Part shown: positions 36,015 to 45,769 of the stretch, one piece after another
Layout of the letters: each line of letters starts with the position of its first letter
How positions within the stretch are numbered: position 1 is the stretch's first letter
Source of the DNA: an uncultured Clostridium sp.
Lineage (GTDB): Bacteria; Bacillota; Clostridia; TANB77; CAG-508
Assembly: GCA_900554565.1 (NCBI GenBank)
Contig: USHX01000004.1
Coordinates: forward strand, 6,118-70,117
Direction of reading: 5' to 3'
Length of the DNA stretch: 64,000 nucleotides
The notes under the pieces: generated by a model
What the model saw: only the letters and a program-made list of their open reading frames with translations
Database searches by the model: none
Told to the model about the DNA's origin: nothing
Program-made: the position numbers and the translations under genes

Positions 36015-36638
36015 TTATTCTTCCTTTCTTATTTCTTCTGCTTTTACACATCTTCTGTATTCTGGCTCATTTTCTACACATGTAATTAAGGTTAATTCAT
36101 TTTCTTCTGTATTTTCTAACATACTCCAATCAGTATCTTTTATTATGCTGATCTTGCTTACTTTGTAATTTTTTTCTTTTCCTTTGTATATATATGTTAT
36201 TTCATCTCCTATTTGTAACTTTTTTAAATTTTCGAAATAATTATTTTGGTACCCTCTATTATGTGCAGCTAAACCTATATTCCCAACTTCTTTTGGCGTT
36301 TCTTCAAAATGTCCTATATATTCATCCATTACTTCCTTAGTTGTCCCTTCATTAATTTTTGCTTCTAAATTAATTTTTTGTATTTTTAATGCCCACTCTG
36401 ATTCTTCTATTGTTTTTTGGTTTAATTCTACATTTTCTTCAATTGGTTCTGTAATGTTTTCTTCAGACATTTTAGAATTATTATTCTGGGTAATATCTTC
36501 GACTTCAAATCCTGCTTTTAGAGTACTTTTTTGACTAAAATTTGAATAATTTGATATAAATAAATTTGTAATGACAAAAATTATAGTTGTGATTATAAAA
36601 CTTGTAATATTAATATAGATTGTACTATAACGAAACAT
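36015..36638 (-). CDS. Sortase, class D/E-like
   Basis: Protein of 207 residues with an N-terminal membrane helix (about 8-28) and a Glu-rich linker. The catalytic domain has His in GLAAHNRG, Cys in LTLITC and Arg in YRRCV, the sortase triad. It cuts LPxTG-type motifs and joins the protein to wall or pilin. The Shine-Dalgarno of the substrate gene lies inside the end of this gene, so the two are co-expressed. Confidence 0.88.
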   Translation of the reverse strand: MFRYSTIYINITSFIITTIIFVITNLFISNYSNFSQKSTLKAGFEVEDITQNNNSKMSEENITEPIEENVELNQKTIEESEWALKIQKINLEAKINEGTTKEVMDEYIGHFEETPKEVGNIGLAAHNRGYQNNYFENLKKLQIGDEITYIYKGKEKNYKVSKISIIKDTDWSMLENTEENELTLITCVENEPEYRRCVKAEEIRKEE

Positions 36639-36770
36639 TCATATGTTCTTTTCCTTTCTTATATTTTTTCACTTGATTTTTTAGACCGAATTGTCTTTAG
36701 ATATAATCTTGAATTTTAAATTTTTATGAGTTAACTCTTTCTTTATCATAATACCTTTTTATTAATTTGT

Positions 36771-36809
36771 AAAGAACTTTTCATCGCAAAATTCGACAAA
36801 AAGTTCTTT
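36771..36809. repeat. Inverted repeat in the spacer upstream of the sortase gene
   Basis: AAAGAACTTTT / AAAAGTTCTTT, 17-nt loop. No long U-run follows on either side, so it is a weak terminator at best. It sits in the 405-bp gap between the sortase and histidine kinase genes. Confidence 0.5.
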
Positions 36810-36854
36810 ATTCCTTGATATTTCTAACTTTTAAGACTATTTTTATTTTTTCTA

Positions 36855-37018
36855 AATATATAAGCTTTTCATTAAATTACTCGGTTTATTACAAAAATTA
36901 AGAAATTCTAATTTGTTTTATGGCACCCTTCCACTAAAGTGAACTCTTTCATAAAACCACATAAGAATTTCTAAATTTTTTTCATGCACATTCGTAATTT
37001 AATTTAAAGCTTATATTA
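36855..37018 (-). repeat. Hairpin element B, copy 1
   Basis: About 165 bp of nested inverted repeats. Outer arms read TAAGCTTT-ATTAAATTAC and GTAATTTAAT-AAAGCTTA; inner arms are AGAAATTCT...GTTTTATG and its complement. The hairpin tip contains AGAGTTCAC, a short spacer and AGTGGAAG. The inner arms and tip recur at 59706-59909. It fills the space before the stop of the histidine kinase gene and has no coding potential. Confidence 0.75.
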
Positions 37019-37043
37019 TTAAAAAATCATATTAAAATAAAAT

Positions 37044-38543
37044 CTATAGCTTCAATTCTAAATCAAAATAGAATTCTACACCATCTTCTCTATTAATAAC
37101 TCCATAATTATTACCATAATTATTCATAATAGCCTTAACAAAAGAAAGTCCAATACCTGTTCCACCCTTTTGTCTATTTCTAGATGAATCTATTTTATAA
37201 AATCTATTCCAAATTCTAGCAAGGTGTTCTTCAGAAATATTATCACCTGTATTAAACACACTAATTCTAACTAGATTTTTTTCCACATCGACTTCATTTT
37301 TTATTCTTATTTCTTTTCTTCCATTAACTTCTTTTACATGTTTTATTGCATTTGTCATATAATTTCCTACAACTTGTTCAATATAAAAATCATCTGCAAA
37401 AACATTAATTTCATCTGATGATTCTAGATCAATTTTAGCTCCTGTCTCTTCTATCATAACCTTAGATTTTCTAATAACTTCTTTTTCTACTTCAACAATA
37501 TTAAATTTAGTATCATTAAACTCTCTTTTTCCATATTCAAGTCTCATAAGTTCTAACAATTGTTTTACCAATTTATCCATTTTATTTGTTTCATCTAAAA
37601 TTACTTCTGCATAAAATTTTCTACTTTCTTCATCTGTATTTACATTTTCAAGTAATCCTTCGCTATATCCCTGTATTAAAGCTATTGGAGTTTTTAATTC
37701 ATGTGATACATCTGAAATAAAGCTTTTTCTCATTTCATCTATTTTTGATTTTTCTTCTATGTCTTTTTCTAGTTCAATGTTAGTATTTCTTAATTGTTTT
37801 ATTGTTCTTTCTAGTTTGTCTGACATCATATTTATGCTTTTTCCTAAATTGTTTATTTCATCATCAGCATCTGTTATTCTATATTTGTGACTGAAGTCTA
37901 GATTAGCCATCTTCTTTGCTATTGCATTCAATTCCAATATTGGATCTGTAAACCTTCTTGATACATATGAAACTATTAATGCAGCAATTAATATTGCAAA
38001 ACCGGCCATCAAATATAAGAATTTATTTGATATCTTTACACTTTCTTGTATTGATGTAATTGGTATTCTTATATATAGTAAATATCCATTGTCTAATGTT
38101 GATGCCAATAACACATATGTCATTTTGTTTTTGCTATCTGTTATTTCTTTTATAACAAACTTGTCACCTTGTTCTATAAGTTCTCCATCACCTGTATTTA
38201 ATCTACTTGTCATTTCATTCATTTGTCCATATGTTGCATAAAAATTTTTATTTGATGTATATACATTTACATTTTGATTGTTCCTTATTAATATATCGAA
38301 GTTGTTTTGTATTGCTATTTGTTCTAATTCTGTTTCTAAACTTCCATCTTGTTCATCATTATAATAATCATTAACAGTTTGGTACACTGATTTTAGAGTT
38401 TGCCTTTTGCTATATAAATAAAATTGTCCAAGTACAAAGTTGTTTACTACAATCAAAAAAACAATTATCGATACAATAACAATTGAAATTGTAGCAAATA
38501 GTTTTACTCTTACTGATTTTAATGGATTTTGTTTTTTATTCAT
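37044..38543 (-). CDS. Sensor histidine kinase
   Basis: Protein of 499 residues: a membrane helix (about 15-38), an extracytoplasmic sensor (about 40-170), a second helix (about 178-200), HAMP (about 200-255), HisKA with its phospho-His in SDVSHELKTPI (about 280), and HATPase_c with NAIKHV (N box) and KGGTGIGLSF (G box). It is encoded 14 bp after its response regulator. The stimulus is unknown; the layout resembles VanS/PhoR kinases that monitor the envelope. Confidence 0.92.
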   Translation of the reverse strand: MNKKQNPLKSVRVKLFATISIVIVSIIVFLIVVNNFVLGQFYLYSKRQTLKSVYQTVNDYYNDEQDGSLETELEQIAIQNNFDILIRNNQNVNVYTSNKNFYATYGQMNEMTSRLNTGDGELIEQGDKFVIKEITDSKNKMTYVLLASTLDNGYLLYIRIPITSIQESVKISNKFLYLMAGFAILIAALIVSYVSRRFTDPILELNAIAKKMANLDFSHKYRITDADDEINNLGKSINMMSDKLERTIKQLRNTNIELEKDIEEKSKIDEMRKSFISDVSHELKTPIALIQGYSEGLLENVNTDEESRKFYAEVILDETNKMDKLVKQLLELMRLEYGKREFNDTKFNIVEVEKEVIRKSKVMIEETGAKIDLESSDEINVFADDFYIEQVVGNYMTNAIKHVKEVNGRKEIRIKNEVDVEKNLVRISVFNTGDNISEEHLARIWNRFYKIDSSRNRQKGGTGIGLSFVKAIMNNYGNNYGVINREDGVEFYFDLELKL

Positions 38544-38557
38544 TTTTCTACTTCCTT

Positions 38558-39235
38558 TTATTTTACTTCAAACTTATATCCTATACCTCTTATTGTTTTT
38601 ATGTATTTTCCTTTTTTACCTAGTTTATGTCTAATTTTCTTTATATGGCTATCAATAGTTCTTGAATCACCATAATAGTCATAATTCCAAACATTGTTTA
38701 GTATTTTATCTCTTGATAATGCTATGTTCTCATTATCTAGCAAGTAAGTTAATAATTCATATTCTCTTAAACTTAGTTCTATTGGTTTTCCATCAACTTT
38801 TACTGTTCTTCCTTCTTTATCCACTTCTATTCCATCATATTCTTTTATTTCTTTTTGTGATTGATTTGTTCTTTTTAATATAGCTTCAACTCTTGCTACT
38901 AATATTTTAGGACTAAATGGTTTTGATATATATTCATCAACACCTAGCTCAAATCCAAATAATTCATCTTGTTCTTCTCCTCTTGCTGTTAACATTATTA
39001 TTGGGACTTTTGATTCTTGTCTTATTTGTCTTAAAACAGACCAGCCATCTAATTTTGGCATCATTACATCTAACAGTATTAAGTTTATTCTGTTTTTTTC
39101 TTTTTCAAATACTTCTAAAGCTTGTTCTCCATCTTCTGCCTCTAAAATACTAAATCCGCTTGCAATTAAAAAGTCTTTTATTAATTTTCTCATTCTTAGT
39201 TCATCATCAACAATTAAAATACAATTATTGTTCAT
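38558..39235 (-). CDS. OmpR/PhoB-family response regulator
   Basis: Protein of 225 residues. The receiver domain (1-120) has the phospho-Asp in NLILLDVMMPKLDGW. The C-terminal winged helix (about 130-225) has DSRTIDSHIKKIRHKLG and TIRGIGYKF. It is partner of the kinase immediately downstream. AGGAGTGAG precedes the ATG. Confidence 0.95.
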   Translation of the reverse strand: MNNNCILIVDDELRMRKLIKDFLIASGFSILEAEDGEQALEVFEKEKNRINLILLDVMMPKLDGWSVLRQIRQESKVPIIMLTARGEEQDELFGFELGVDEYISKPFSPKILVARVEAILKRTNQSQKEIKEYDGIEVDKEGRTVKVDGKPIELSLREYELLTYLLDNENIALSRDKILNNVWNYDYYGDSRTIDSHIKKIRHKLGKKGKYIKTIRGIGYKFEVK

Positions 39236-39300
39236 TTTTTCTCACTCCTAATCTATCTTATTATATATTATAAAACAGCTTTATGTCTATAGTGTGAAAA

Positions 39301-39349
39301 AAATGTTATCATATAGAATGCTCCTAAATCACTCTATATAATAACATTT
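39301..39349 (-). terminator. Terminator after the mscS-like gene
   Basis: Long stem AAATGTTAT-ATATAGA / TCTATAT-ATAACATTT with T8 on the minus strand, separating mscS from the two-component genes. Confidence 0.9.
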
Positions 39350-39353
39350 CAGT

Positions 39354-40418
39354 TTATTGCTTAACATATAACGTTTTTGTATCATATGCAAGCTCAATAT
39401 GTTCTTCTCTTAAAATTTTCATTATTTTGCGATTTATATTCTCTTTTTCTGCTAAATAACTTGTATAATCAACAGACTCTGTATAACTTGATACTAACAC
39501 ATTTATTCCATTATCTTTTATTTCATCAAATTTTACTATTATTGATTCATCATAAATAGCTTCTCTTTGTTGCAACATTTCTCGAACTCTTTTTTGAAAA
39601 ATATCTAATTTTTCTAATGGTGTATCTAATTCTAGACATAGATTTGTTTTATATCTTCTTTTCTCCATTTTACTCCAATTTATTATTGAAGAATTTGATA
39701 TTATTGAGTTTGGTATATTTACAACTGAATTCTCAAATGTACGCACACGAGTGCTTCTAAAAGTTATGTCTTCTACTGTTCCTTCATATGGTGACATTTC
39801 TATCCAATCACCAACAATAAATGGTTTATCTAAAAATATTACTAGTCCTCCAAAAAGGTTTTTGGCTGTATCTTGAGCTGCAAGTGTAACTATAACACCT
39901 CCAACTCCTAGTCCTGCAACTAAACCATTTAAATTCACTCCAAGTAATGTTATTACTATAAATCCTGCTACAATATATATAATAGCTCTAACTATTTTTA
40001 AGATAAAATCAAACATAGAATCATCTACATCTTTGCTTGTTTTTTCTTTCATCTTTTTTACTAGTGATGATTTTGGATCAAAGCTTGCAGCTAATCCTCT
40101 TGCAAATGCTATAACACTAACTATTTCAAATACTTTTCTAACAATTTGCATTGCTTCATCTGTTATTGCTAGTGGCACTCTTAAAAATACTATTGATATA
40201 TATATTCCAAATATAGTAAAGAACACTGCTAATGGCTTATAAAACGCACTTTCTTTAATTACCTTTTTATTTTTTGCTCTTATTTTAAACATTCTAATTA
40301 TAATGTATGATATTGTTGGGCTAAAAATTTTAAATAAAATTATTATACAAATAGCAACAACTACATCCATTATTTGTAGTGATGTTATATTTCCTAAATA
40401 TTCAATAATTTGGCTCAT
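39354..40418 (-). CDS. Small-conductance mechanosensitive channel, MscS family
   Basis: Protein of 354 residues. Four to five membrane helices precede the pore helix region NGLVAGLGVGGVIVTLAAQDTAKN, with its Gly/Ala packing. Then come the MscS beta domain (FIVGDWIEMSPYEGTVEDI) and a C-terminal alpha/beta domain. It releases solutes on osmotic downshock. GGAGG precedes the ATG. It lies downstream of rpoD on the same strand. Confidence 0.93.
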   Translation of the reverse strand: MSQIIEYLGNITSLQIMDVVVAICIIILFKIFSPTISYIIIRMFKIRAKNKKVIKESAFYKPLAVFFTIFGIYISIVFLRVPLAITDEAMQIVRKVFEIVSVIAFARGLAASFDPKSSLVKKMKEKTSKDVDDSMFDFILKIVRAIIYIVAGFIVITLLGVNLNGLVAGLGVGGVIVTLAAQDTAKNLFGGLVIFLDKPFIVGDWIEMSPYEGTVEDITFRSTRVRTFENSVVNIPNSIISNSSIINWSKMEKRRYKTNLCLELDTPLEKLDIFQKRVREMLQQREAIYDESIIVKFDEIKDNGINVLVSSYTESVDYTSYLAEKENINRKIMKILREEHIELAYDTKTLYVKQ

Positions 40419-40454
40419 TTTTTCCTCCGTGTTAATTTATATTTATATAAATTA

Positions 40455-41687
40455 TTATCCCATGTAGTCTCTCAATTTTTTGCTTCTACTTGGGTGTCTT
40501 AATTTTCTTAGTGCTTTTGCTTCTATTTGTCTTATTCTTTCACGTGTTACTTCAAACTCACGTCCAACTTCTTCTAGTGTTCTAGCTTTCCCATCTTCTA
40601 GTCCAAATCTTAGTTTTAATACTTTTGCTTCTCTTGGTGTTAGAGTATTCATAACTTCTTCTAATTGTTCTTTTAATAATGTGTATGCTGCTGAATCATG
40701 TGGAGCTGGACTGTCATCATCTTGTATAAAGTCTCCTAAATGGCTATCATCTTCTTCACCTATTGGTGTTTCTAATGATACAGGGTCTTGAGCTATTTTT
40801 TGAATTTCCATTACTTTTTCTACTGGAATTTCCATTTCTTGAGCTATTTCTTCTGGCGTTGGCTCTCTTCCAAGTTGTTGTAATAAGTGTCTTGATGTTC
40901 TTATTAATTTGTTTATTGTTTCTACCATGTGTACTGGGATTCTTATTGTTCTTGCTTGGTCTGCAATTGCTCTTGTTATTGCTTGTCTTATCCACCATGT
41001 TGCATAAGTACTAAATTTGAATCCTTTTGTGTAGTCGAATTTTTCTACTGCTTTTATTAATCCCATGTTTCCTTCTTGAATTAGGTCTAAGAATAGCATT
41101 CCTCTTCCTACATATTTTTTAGCAATACTTACAACTAATCTTAGGTTTGATTCCGCAAGTTTTTGTTTTGCTTCTTCATCTCCATCTAGTATTCTTTTTG
41201 CCAAATCTAATTCTTCATCAAATGTTAATAATGGTATTCTTCCAATTTCTCTTAGATACATTCTAACAGGATCATCTACATTTATTCCCTCATATGTGTT
41301 TTCTGTTATTTCATCTAATTTTAGGTCTTCTACTTCTTTTAAGTCTTCAATGTTTGGTTCTTCTTCTCCATCATCTGTTAATAAATTTACACCTAATTCC
41401 TCAAATGCATCAAATACTTCATCTATTTGTTCTGGATTTACATCATCTAATTCTTTTGCTAAATCCCCATAAGTGATTTTTCCTTGCTCTTTTGCCTTTT
41501 TTAGAATTTTATCTACTTTTTCATTTTTTACTTTGCTTTCTTTTTTATCTTTTTCTGAATTTGCTAATTCTCTTGATTTTTCTACTTTTTCTTTTGCTAT
41601 TTTTCTTGCTTTTTCAATTTTTTCGAAATTTTCTTTTTTTGCTTCTGCTGCTTTTTCTTGTTTCTTTTTACCTGTTTCTTCCTTCAC
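40455..41687 (-). CDS. rpoD: Primary sigma factor (sigma-70/SigA)
   Basis: Protein of 410 residues. A Lys/Glu-rich N-terminal extension (about 1-65) precedes region 1.1 (about 60-110), regions 1.2-2.4 (DPVRMYLREIGRIPLLT; GNMGLIKAVEKFDYTKGFKF; TYATWWIRQAITRAI for -10 recognition), region 3, and region 4 ending in ARTLEEVGREFEVTRERIRQ (-35 recognition). The start is a GTG with AGGGGTG about 9 nt upstream. It lies 14 bp after dnaG, the conserved macromolecular-synthesis order. The -35/-10 promoters found here match this factor. Confidence 0.97.
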   Translation of the reverse strand: MKEETGKKKQEKAAEAKKENFEKIEKARKIAKEKVEKSRELANSEKDKKESKVKNEKVDKILKKAKEQGKITYGDLAKELDDVNPEQIDEVFDAFEELGVNLLTDDGEEEPNIEDLKEVEDLKLDEITENTYEGINVDDPVRMYLREIGRIPLLTFDEELDLAKRILDGDEEAKQKLAESNLRLVVSIAKKYVGRGMLFLDLIQEGNMGLIKAVEKFDYTKGFKFSTYATWWIRQAITRAIADQARTIRIPVHMVETINKLIRTSRHLLQQLGREPTPEEIAQEMEIPVEKVMEIQKIAQDPVSLETPIGEEDDSHLGDFIQDDDSPAPHDSAAYTLLKEQLEEVMNTLTPREAKVLKLRFGLEDGKARTLEEVGREFEVTRERIRQIEAKALRKLRHPSRSKKLRDYMG

Positions 41688-41701
41688 TTAATTATTCACC
41701 C

Positions 41702-43493
41702 CTACTTAATTTTTGCTAACCTAATAATAATATTACTTAGCTCTGTTTCTAATTCCTTTTTTTCTGATATTTCTATATCAGTTTCTAATAATTCTAAAAT
41801 TTGAAATTTTCTTTCATTTAGTTTCTCTTTTTCATAACTTTGAATTATATCATCTATTGCTTTTTCTACATCATCTATTTCATAGTCATCTGCCATAATT
41901 GCAGTTATATGATTTTGTTCTTCTTCACTCATATTATCAATTATTCCATTAATATTACTATTTCCTTTTTCAAGTTCTTCATACAGTTTTTTCGCAATTT
42001 CACTATTTATTTTGTCTTTAAAATCTTCAATTTTTATGTTCGCTTTTATTATATTGAATATATTTATATCACCTGTTAGAAGTATTGATAATATTGTGTT
42101 TTCTCTTCTTTTTATGTTTTCTGGAATTTCTTCTTTTTCTATTTTTTGGTGTTTTATTACTGGCTTTGCTTTATCTAATATTTTTTCTGTGTTTTGTCTG
42201 TTTTCTTGATATGTTAATTTGTTTACTTCTGCATATATTGCTTCTTTTGAAATGTCATATTCTTGTGATATTTTTTCAATATATACTTCTCTTTCCATTG
42301 TGTTTTCTACTTTTGATATTAATTTTGCTATTTCATTTAAGAATTTTATTTTGTCATTTGTGTTTTCTAAGTTAAGATTTCTTTTTAGTATTTTTACTTT
42401 AAATTCAATTACTGATAATGCTTTTTCTACTAAGTTTTGAAATCTTGCATTTCCATATTTTATTATGTATTCATCAGGGTCTTTTGCACCTTCCATTTGT
42501 AGTATTCGTATATCACATCCCATATTTTGTAAAATGTCTAATGCTCTTATTTTTGCAGTCAAACCTGCTTCATCTGAGTCAAAACTTAAAACTATTTGTT
42601 CTGAGTTTTTTCTAAGTAACCAACCTTGTTGTTGTGTTAATGCTGTTCCGAAGTGGTGCTACTACATTTGTTATACCTCTTTGATGTAATGAGATAACAT
42701 CCATATATCCTTCTACTATTAGTAATCTTTTGCGGATATCACCTTTTTTTGCTACATTTAAACCAAATAAGTTTCGCCCTTTACTATACACAACATTTTC
42801 CGGTGAATTTATGTATTTAGGTTTTGAGTCATCTAAAACTCTTCCTCCAAATGCTATAACTCTTCCTCTAGCATCACAAATTGGAAACATTAGTCTATTT
42901 CTATATCTGTCTATATATTTTCCATTATCATTTCTATTTACTAATCCTGATTCTAGTATTTCTGGATCTTGGAATCCTTCTTTTCTTAATGCTCTATATA
43001 GTTCATCAAAGTTTCCAGAGAATCCTAGTTTAAATGATTTTAATGTTTCATTACTTAGTTTTCTTTTTTTGATATATTCTTGTGCTATTTTTGATTCTGG
43101 TTTGTATAGTTTTTCATGATAATAGTTTGCTGTAAATTCATTTAATTTAAATACTTTTGCTTTTAATTCTTCTTTTGCAGAGTCTACATTGTTTGCTAGT
43201 GTTGGTAATTGAATGTTTGATCTTTCTGCTAATGTTTGTACCGCTTCTACAAAGCTAATTCCTTCTATTTTTGTTAGAAATGTGAATACATTTCCTCCTA
43301 CTCCACAGCCAAAGCAATGGAATATTTGCTTATCTGGTGAGACAGAAAAAGAAGGTGATTTTTCATTATGAAATGGACATAGTCCAAAGAAATTTCTTCC
43401 GCTTCTTTTTAAATGCACATATTGTGATATTATATCTACTATATCATTTGTTTGTCTTACTTCATCTATGATTTCATCACTATATCTTGGCAT
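41702..43493 (-). CDS. dnaG: DNA primase, needing a +1 shift at a CGG codon
   Basis: DnaG makes RNA primers for replication and is essential in bacteria. The first frame has the zinc finger (CPFH...HCFGCGVGG, about 40-64), the primase core and the start of Toprim with Glu261 (LIVEGYMDV). Codon 282 is CGG; unshifted reading ends at TAG 12 codons on. A +1 shift gives GTALTQQQGW and then LSFDSDEAG with Asp305 and Asp307, the metal-binding Toprim residues, and the C-terminal helicase-binding domain. The rebuilt protein has 596 residues, the normal length. Without the shift the enzyme would lack its active site. Confidence 0.88.
42648..42650 (-). other. dnaG: +1 recoding site in dnaG: CTT CGG A
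   Basis: In-frame CGG at codon 282, inside the Toprim domain. Skipping the C reads GGA as the conserved glycine of the APLGTALT motif. The local sequence CTT CGG A is the same as at truA site 2. Confidence 0.78.
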
Positions 43494-43584
43494 TTATCTC
43501 CCCACTTTCTTTTATATTTTTAAATAAATTCACATATTTATATTATTCGACATGTTTTACATAAATCCTTCTTTATATTTCAAA

Positions 43585-43622
43585 AAAATGTCGCATTTGG
43601 AATTTTTCCTTTGCGACATTTT
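43585..43622 (-). terminator. Terminator after proS
   Basis: Stem AAAATGTCGCA / TGCGACATTTT with a 16-nt loop and a long T-run on the minus strand, 3 bases past the proS stop. Confidence 0.88.
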
Positions 43623-43625
43623 TTA

Positions 43626-44906
43626 TTATTTTAACTTTTTAATTAATTCATCTACTGTAATTGTCTCTTTTTCACCTGTTTTGATGTTTTCTAATTCTAG
43701 ATTTTCTCCTTCTGTTTTATCTCCTAATACTACTAGGTATGGAGTTCCTAAAACTTTACAATCTTTTATTTTGCTTCCTATATTTAAGTTTTCTCTATCA
43801 TCTAAAATTGCTTCTATACCATTTTCTTTTAATTTTGTGTATAACTTTTTAGCCATTTCTACTTTTTCTTCATTATCCATTTTTGGAACTATTTGTACTT
43901 TAAATGGAGCTATATTTTCTGGTAAAACAAAACCACATTGTCCCCATTTTGCATCATTTATTAAGCATTGTTCATATAATGCTGCAACAGTTCTGCTTAC
44001 ACCAATTCCATAGCATCCCATATAATATAATGCTTCTTTTCCTTCTTTGTTTGTAAATGTTCCATTCATCATTTCTGAATATCTTGTTCCTAATTGGAAT
44101 ATATGACCTAATTCCATTGTTCTTATTTCTTTAAAGTTTGATATATCTTCTATTCCGTATTCATTTTTTAGATATTCTTTGTAGTCTTCTCTTTCTAAGA
44201 TTTCTGTGTTTAGTCCAACTCCTGTTTCTTCATTATATAGGATTTTGTCTTCACCTTGATTTGATATTAACATGAATTCTTCTGATTTTTTTCCACCCAT
44301 TGCCCCATTATCTGCAACTATTGGAATTACTTTCATTCCTATTTTTTCAAATATTTCTAGAAATGCTTTTCTTACATTTTCATAAGATTTTGCCATGTTT
44401 TCTTCGTTTTCATCAAAGCTGTATGCATCAAGCATTGGGAATGATTTTCCTCTTAATAGGTATCCTCTTGTACGGATTTCATTTCTGAATTTTTCTCCTA
44501 TTTGATAATATGTTGCTGGTAAATTTTTATAAGATTTTAGTTTTTCTCTAGCAAATTCTACCATAGCTTCTTCACCTGTTGGAGCTAAACAGAATGTTCC
44601 TTTGTTTGATTCTGTTATTAACATTGTTCCATCATTTACATAGTGGTCATATCTACCTGAATTTTTCCAAATTGTGTCTGGTTGCAATGTTGGAAGTAAT
44701 ACTTCTATACAACCATATTTGTTTAGTGTTTCAACTATTATTTGTTCTACTTTTCTTCTAACTAATAATGGAACTGTGTTATATGCAAATAATCCTGCTC
44801 CATATTGAACTAATTGTCCAGTTTGTAATAATATACTTTGTCCTGGATACATTTCATCTATATTGTTTAGTTTTACTGTTCCCATTCCTGTTTGTGATAA
44901 TTTCAT
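43626..44906 (-). CDS. proS: Prolyl-tRNA synthetase, short form without the editing insert
   Basis: Class II synthetase of 426 residues. Motif 1 region YGCIEVLLPTLQP, then LAPTGEEAMVEFAREKLKSY, motif 2 with FRNEIRTRGYLLRGKSFPML, and motif 3 GCYGIGVSRTVAALYEQ, followed by the anticodon-binding domain (about 330-426). Bacterial-type ProRS usually carries a ~180-residue editing domain between motifs 2 and 3 (total ~570); it is absent here, with only ~110 residues between them. Ala-tRNA(Pro) editing would need a separate deacylase. Follows scpB by 15 bp. Confidence 0.92.
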   Translation of the reverse strand: MKLSQTGMGTVKLNNIDEMYPGQSILLQTGQLVQYGAGLFAYNTVPLLVRRKVEQIIVETLNKYGCIEVLLPTLQPDTIWKNSGRYDHYVNDGTMLITESNKGTFCLAPTGEEAMVEFAREKLKSYKNLPATYYQIGEKFRNEIRTRGYLLRGKSFPMLDAYSFDENEENMAKSYENVRKAFLEIFEKIGMKVIPIVADNGAMGGKKSEEFMLISNQGEDKILYNEETGVGLNTEILEREDYKEYLKNEYGIEDISNFKEIRTMELGHIFQLGTRYSEMMNGTFTNKEGKEALYYMGCYGIGVSRTVAALYEQCLINDAKWGQCGFVLPENIAPFKVQIVPKMDNEEKVEMAKKLYTKLKENGIEAILDDRENLNIGSKIKDCKVLGTPYLVVLGDKTEGENLELENIKTGEKETITVDELIKKLK

Positions 44907-44921
44907 ATAAATTCCTCTTTT

Positions 44922-45557
44922 CTATTTATTTTCTATCTCATCTTTTTTTATTTGTTCTTCACTATGCTCTTCCCTTTCGGGCATTGGAGCCTCTATGTTT
45001 TCTTCAATTAATTCATCAATTATTATTTGTTTATTTTCATCTAGTTTGTATCTTGGTAATTCTGGTAATTCCTCTAGTGATGAATATCCAAACATTCTTA
45101 AGAATTCTGGTGTTGTTTTATATGACATTGGTTTTCCTGGTAAATCTAGTTTACCTGCTTCTTCTATTAATCCATATTCTAATAATTTATATACACATGC
45201 ATCTGCTGAAACTCCTCTTATTGCTTCTATTTCCGCTCTTGTTATTTGTGGATTGTATGCAACTATTGCAAGTGTTTCTAGTGCTGCATTTGAAAGACTT
45301 GGTTTGTTTCTTTTGTCTAGCACTGGATATATGTATGAATATAATTCTTTTTTTGAACATAGTTGATATGAATCTTCCATTTTTATTATTTCGATTCCTC
45401 TATTTTCTTTTTTGTATTCTTCTTGCATATTTTCTACTAGGTTTTCTATGTCTTCTTGTGAAATTTCTAGTGCAAGTATAAGGTCACTTTTTTTTACTGG
45501 TCTTCCTGCTGAAAAAAGAATTGCTTCTATTATTGCTTTTTTTTGGCTTATTTCCAT
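44922..45557 (-). CDS. scpB: Segregation and condensation protein B
   Basis: Protein of 211 residues with two winged-helix domains: KKAIIEAILFSAGRPVKKSD at the start and RNKPSLSNAALETLAIVAYN, then QITRAEIEAIRGVSADACVY in the second. A Glu-rich tail (about 180-211) is typical. ScpB binds ScpA and SMC in the condensin complex. No scpA lies upstream; the gene begins a minus-strand run with proS. Confidence 0.93.
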   Translation of the reverse strand: MEISQKKAIIEAILFSAGRPVKKSDLILALEISQEDIENLVENMQEEYKKENRGIEIIKMEDSYQLCSKKELYSYIYPVLDKRNKPSLSNAALETLAIVAYNPQITRAEIEAIRGVSADACVYKLLEYGLIEEAGKLDLPGKPMSYKTTPEFLRMFGYSSLEELPELPRYKLDENKQIIIDELIEENIEAPMPEREEHSEEQIKKDEIENK

Positions 45558-45710
45558 TTTCTCTCATTCCTTCTTTTTTAGTATATATATTATGTCACGA
45601 AATGACTTGTATGTCAATGTTTTTTATTTAATAAAAATACAGTATAAATTACAAAAAGTGCGACACTTATTATTGCAATTTATAGCTCAAATTTTTTCTT
45701 TTTATTTCTA

Positions 45711-45739
45711 TTGCTCTTTTTCCCTTTATGTGGTAATAT
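45711..45739 (+). promoter_or_regulatory. Likely promoter of the 54-residue protein gene
   Basis: TTGCTC, 17-nt spacer, TAATAT, about 31 bases before the ATG at 45770. Confidence 0.55.
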
Positions 45740-45769
45740 AAATTCATAAAGAAAAACTGGAGGTACACT

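Noticed and set aside
44768..45481. Long plus-strand open frame of 237 codons
   Set aside because: It lies opposite proS and scpB, is Leu/Phe-rich in the way of shadow frames of AT-rich genes, and has no ribosome site.
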